This document shows positions 3,635 through 5,850 of a stretch of 5,850 nucleotides of DNA, in pieces. Position numbers and translations under genes: made by a program. Position 1 is the stretch's first letter. Every line of letters starts with the position of its first letter. This DNA is from Oceanococcus sp051252075 (GTDB taxonomy: Bacteria > Pseudomonadota > Gammaproteobacteria > Nevskiales > Oceanococcaceae). The stretch spans positions 1 to 5,850 of the forward strand of contig JBPOFU010000140.1 of NCBI GenBank assembly GCA_051252075.1. Reading direction: 5' to 3'. The notes beneath the pieces were generated by a model. That model did no database searches. It saw only the letters and a program-made list of their open reading frames with translations, and was not told the DNA's origin.

Positions 3635-5850
3635 TTATTTGTTAGCTTTACCTGCAAGGTAAAGCCAGGTGCTTAAGACCGTGTCAGGATTCAATGACAC
3701 GGATTCAATGCCTTCATCCAACAACCATTGCGCAAAATCCGGATGGTCTGATGGGCCTTGCCCGCAGATGCCGACGTATTTGCCAGCTTTGCGACACGCT
3801 TGTATGGCCATGTGCAGCAACGCTTTAACAGCATCGTTACGCTCATCAAACATGTGCGCGATCAATCCAGAATCACGATCTAAACCCAGGGCGAGCTGAG
3901 TCATATCGTTTGAGCCTATGGAGAATCCGTCAAAAAATTCCAGGAATTGATCTGCGAGCAGCGCATTGGACGGCAACTCACACATCATCATGATCTTCAA
4001 ATCATCCTTACCGCGCTCGAGCCCGAACTTTTTAAGAATGTTAATGACTTTTTCTGCACCGGCGACAGTACGAACAAACGGCACCATGATTTGCACATTG
4101 GTCAGCCCCATTTCTTCACGTACATATCGCACCGCACGACATTCCAATTCGAAACAAGCTTGGAAAGCTGGGTCTATGTAGCGTGACGCACCCCGAAAAC
4201 CAATCATCGGATTTTCTTCATGCGGTTCGTATTGTCGGCCACCAATTAAATTTGCGTATTCATTGGATTTGAAATCTGACAGGCGCACGATCACCGGTTC
4301 AGGTGCAAATGCTGCGGCGATAGACGCCATGCCTTCAGCCAAGCGCTTAATGTAAAAATCAACAGGATCCGCATAGGGCGCTGCCAATTTGCGGATAGTT
4401 GATTGCACTTCTGGTGTTTGTTGATCGAACTTCAGCAGTGCTTGAGGATGCACACCAATCATGCGATTGATAATGAACTCCAAGCGCGCCAAACCCACAC
4501 CGGCATTTGGAATGGAGGCAAAGTCGAACGCGCGGTCCGGGTTGCCAACGTTCATCATGATTTTCAGCGGAACGGGGGGCATATCTCCCAGATTCACTTC
4601 ATCAATATCAAAATCCAAATTACCTTGATAAACAAAACCGGTGTCGCCTTCAGCACACGATACTGTGACTTCTTCAGCATCTTTCAGCACCGTAGTCGCA
4701 TCAGTACAACCAACAACCGCAGGAATTCCCAATTCACGCGCGATGATGGCGGCATGGCAGGTACGGCCGCCACGATTGGTAACAATCGCAGCACATCGTT
4801 TCATGACCGGTTCCCAATCTGGATCCGTCATATCGGTAACTAAGACATCGCCAGGTTGAACCCGCGCCATTTCAGAAATGTCTTTTACATTGCGAATGGA
4901 ACCCGCGCCGATCTTTTGACCAATGGCACGGCCTTCACTCAAGACCGTACTGCGGCGTGACAAGCGATAGCGTTGCAAACTGCCTGAGCCAGCGCGACTT
5001 TTTACCGTTTCAGGTCGTGCTTGCAGGATATAAAGCTGGCCATCGACGCCATCTTTACCCCATTCGATATCCATGGGGCGGCCATAGTGCTTCTCAATAA
5101 TCAAGGCCTGTCTGGCTAATGATTCAGCGTCTTCATCAGTAAGGCTAAGCTGTATGCGCTGTTCCTGCGGCACATCTATGAACTCGACAGTCTTGCCCAA
5201 GCTGCGATCTTGGGTATAGACCATTTGGGTTGCCTTAGCACCTACATTGCGCCGTAGGATTGCAGGTCGGCCAGCTTCAATATTCGGTTTATAAACATAG
5301 AATTCGTCGGGGTTAACTGCGCCCTGTACGACACCTTCGCCCAAACCAAATGCTGACGTAATGAAAACCACTTTATCGAAACCGGATTCGGTATCAATGG
5401 TGAACATGACGCCTGAAGCGCCCTTATCCGAGCGCACCATGCGCTGAACACCCGCGGATAATGCGACCAGCTCGTGGGCAAAGCCTTGGTGCACGCGGTA
5501 GGAAATGGCGCGATCGTTATAAAGGGAGGCAAAAACCTCCTTCATTGCGGCCAAGACCTGATCCAAGCCGTTAACGTTGAGGAAGGTTTCTTGTTGGCCA
5601 GCAAACGAGGCTTCTGGCAAATCTTCCGCCGTAGCTGAGGAACGCACCGCCACGGAAACGCCATCGCCCCCTGCAAGCTGGGCGTAAGCCTCTTTGATGT
5701 CGGAATCAAGTTGCGCTGGGAAGGGCTGATCCATTACCCACTGGCGAATCGTTTTGCCCGTTTCAGCTAATGCAACGACATCTTCAGGATCCAATGTTGC
5801 AAGTTTGGCCTGTATGCGAGCAGCCAAACCATCATGATTAAGAAATTCCC
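3635..5850 (-). CDS. ppsA: Phosphoenolpyruvate synthase, N-terminus cut by the window edge
   Basis: The enzyme makes phosphoenolpyruvate from pyruvate and ATP, releasing AMP and phosphate, and is cytosolic and gluconeogenic. The visible 737 residues lack only about the first 55. The frame stays open to 5850 with EFLNHDG preceding LAARIQAKL, so the TTG at 5825-5827 is an internal Leu codon, not a start. Numbering from that TTG, the ATP-binding domain runs to about 275 with VRSSATAEDLPEASFAGQQE (61-80) and YGRPMDIEW (248-256). The phosphohistidine domain follows, with TNRGGRTCHAAI and catalytic H358 (codon 4754-4756). The C-terminal PEP/pyruvate barrel spans about 418-725 with VGNPDRAFDFA, VGLARLEFIINRM, VRLSDFKSNEYANL, GSNDMTQLALGLDRDSG and YVGICGQGPSD, including catalytic C688 (3764-3766). 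All key residues are intact and identity to E. coli PpsA is high throughout. The pilin gene lies downstream on the same strand after 96 bp. The divergent regulator often found beside ppsA would be outside the window. Confidence 0.98.
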   Translation of the reverse strand, partial: EFLNHDGLAARIQAKLATLDPEDVVALAETGKTIRQWVMDQPFPAQLDSDIKEAYAQLAGGDGVSVAVRSSATAEDLPEASFAGQQETFLNVNGLDQVLAAMKEVFASLYNDRAISYRVHQGFAHELVALSAGVQRMVRSDKGASGVMFTIDTESGFDKVVFITSAFGLGEGVVQGAVNPDEFYVYKPNIEAGRPAILRRNVGAKATQMVYTQDRSLGKTVEFIDVPQEQRIQLSLTDEDAESLARQALIIEKHYGRPMDIEWGKDGVDGQLYILQARPETVKSRAGSGSLQRYRLSRRSTVLSEGRAIGQKIGAGSIRNVKDISEMARVQPGDVLVTDMTDPDWEPVMKRCAAIVTNRGGRTCHAAIIARELGIPAVVGCTDATTVLKDAEEVTVSCAEGDTGFVYQGNLDFDIDEVNLGDMPPVPLKIMMNVGNPDRAFDFASIPNAGVGLARLEFIINRMIGVHPQALLKFDQQTPEVQSTIRKLAAPYADPVDFYIKRLAEGMASIAAAFAPEPVIVRLSDFKSNEYANLIGGRQYEPHEENPMIGFRGASRYIDPAFQACFELECRAVRYVREEMGLTNVQIMVPFVRTVAGAEKVINILKKFGLERGKDDLKIMMMCELPSNALLADQFLEFFDGFSIGSNDMTQLALGLDRDSGLIAHMFDERNDAVKALLHMAIQACRKAGKYVGICGQGPSDHPDFAQWLLDEGIESVSLNPDTVLSTWLYLAGKANK
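3645..3665. repeat. Perfect 9-bp inverted repeat at the 3' end of ppsA
   Basis: Arms GCTTTACCT (3645-3653) and AGGTAAAGC (3657-3665) flank a three-base loop. The element covers the codons for the final residues LYLAGKA, seven bases before the TAA stop. In the ppsA message it could form a compact stem just upstream of the stop codon. No T-run follows on the - strand (the next bases read TAACAAATAATTC), so it is not a textbook intrinsic terminator. Because the codons are those of an ordinary PpsA C-terminus, partial coincidence is possible. Confidence 0.5.

Noticed and set aside
4403..4843. 146-codon open frame on the + strand opposite ppsA
   Set aside because: It lies wholly antisense to a strongly conserved part of ppsA, and its translation has no family-like pattern; it is a shadow of the real gene.
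5522..5540. GGAGG-CAAAAA-CCTCC inverted repeat
   Set aside because: It has only five base pairs, lies deep inside ppsA in conserved codons, and has no positional logic; probably chance.
5825..5827. TTG as the start codon of the PEP synthase
   Set aside because: The frame stays open to the window edge and the preceding codons encode EFLNHDG, which matches the PpsA sequence just before this point. The gene is truncated by the window, not by a late start.

Overview
This is an ordinary-looking chromosomal stretch from a proteobacterium, most likely a gammaproteobacterium. The evidence for that placement is a phosphoenolpyruvate synthase that reads almost motif for motif like the enterobacterial PpsA, a type IVa pilin with the C-terminal disulfide loop typical of beta/gammaproteobacterial PilA proteins, a DUF423 (YgdD-like) membrane protein, and cyclic-di-GMP (EAL/GGDEF-type) domains. 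Base composition looks roughly balanced and similar across the genes. I see no insertion sequence, phage gene, tRNA, rRNA or CRISPR array, and the window is almost completely coding.

Layout: positions 1-159 (+) hold the C-terminal end of an EAL-domain protein. It meets, stop codon to stop codon with no gap, a ten-helix EamA/DMT-type permease (160-1044, -). A 50-bp divergent gap separates the permease from a two-gene + strand unit: a stand-alone Rcp1-type response regulator (1095-1532) and a DUF423 membrane protein (1535-1906) that starts two bases after the regulator's stop. A second tight convergent junction follows at 1906/1912. The rest is on the - strand and reads from right to left: ppsA (3635-5850, cut by the right window edge), a type IV pilin (3071-3538), and a six-helix membrane protein with a catalytically dead GGDEF-like domain (1912-3018).

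How the genes may work together: PpsA is gluconeogenic housekeeping and is probably unrelated to its neighbours. The pilin and the membrane/GGDEF-like protein lie 52 bp apart on the same strand and may form a pilus-linked pair. The latter has a RegB/PilS-like helix arrangement in front of a degenerate diguanylate-cyclase fold, which suggests a signalling or scaffolding role rather than c-di-GMP synthesis (inference). The EAL fragment and the orphan response regulator add two more signal-transduction genes to the neighbourhood.

The less obvious structure is at gene ends. Perfect inverted repeats cover the last codons of both the DUF423 gene (8-bp arms) and ppsA (9-bp arms). Neither has an adjacent T-run. 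I do not see a clearly novel multi-gene system here; the degenerate GGDEF protein beside the pilin is the item most worth following up.
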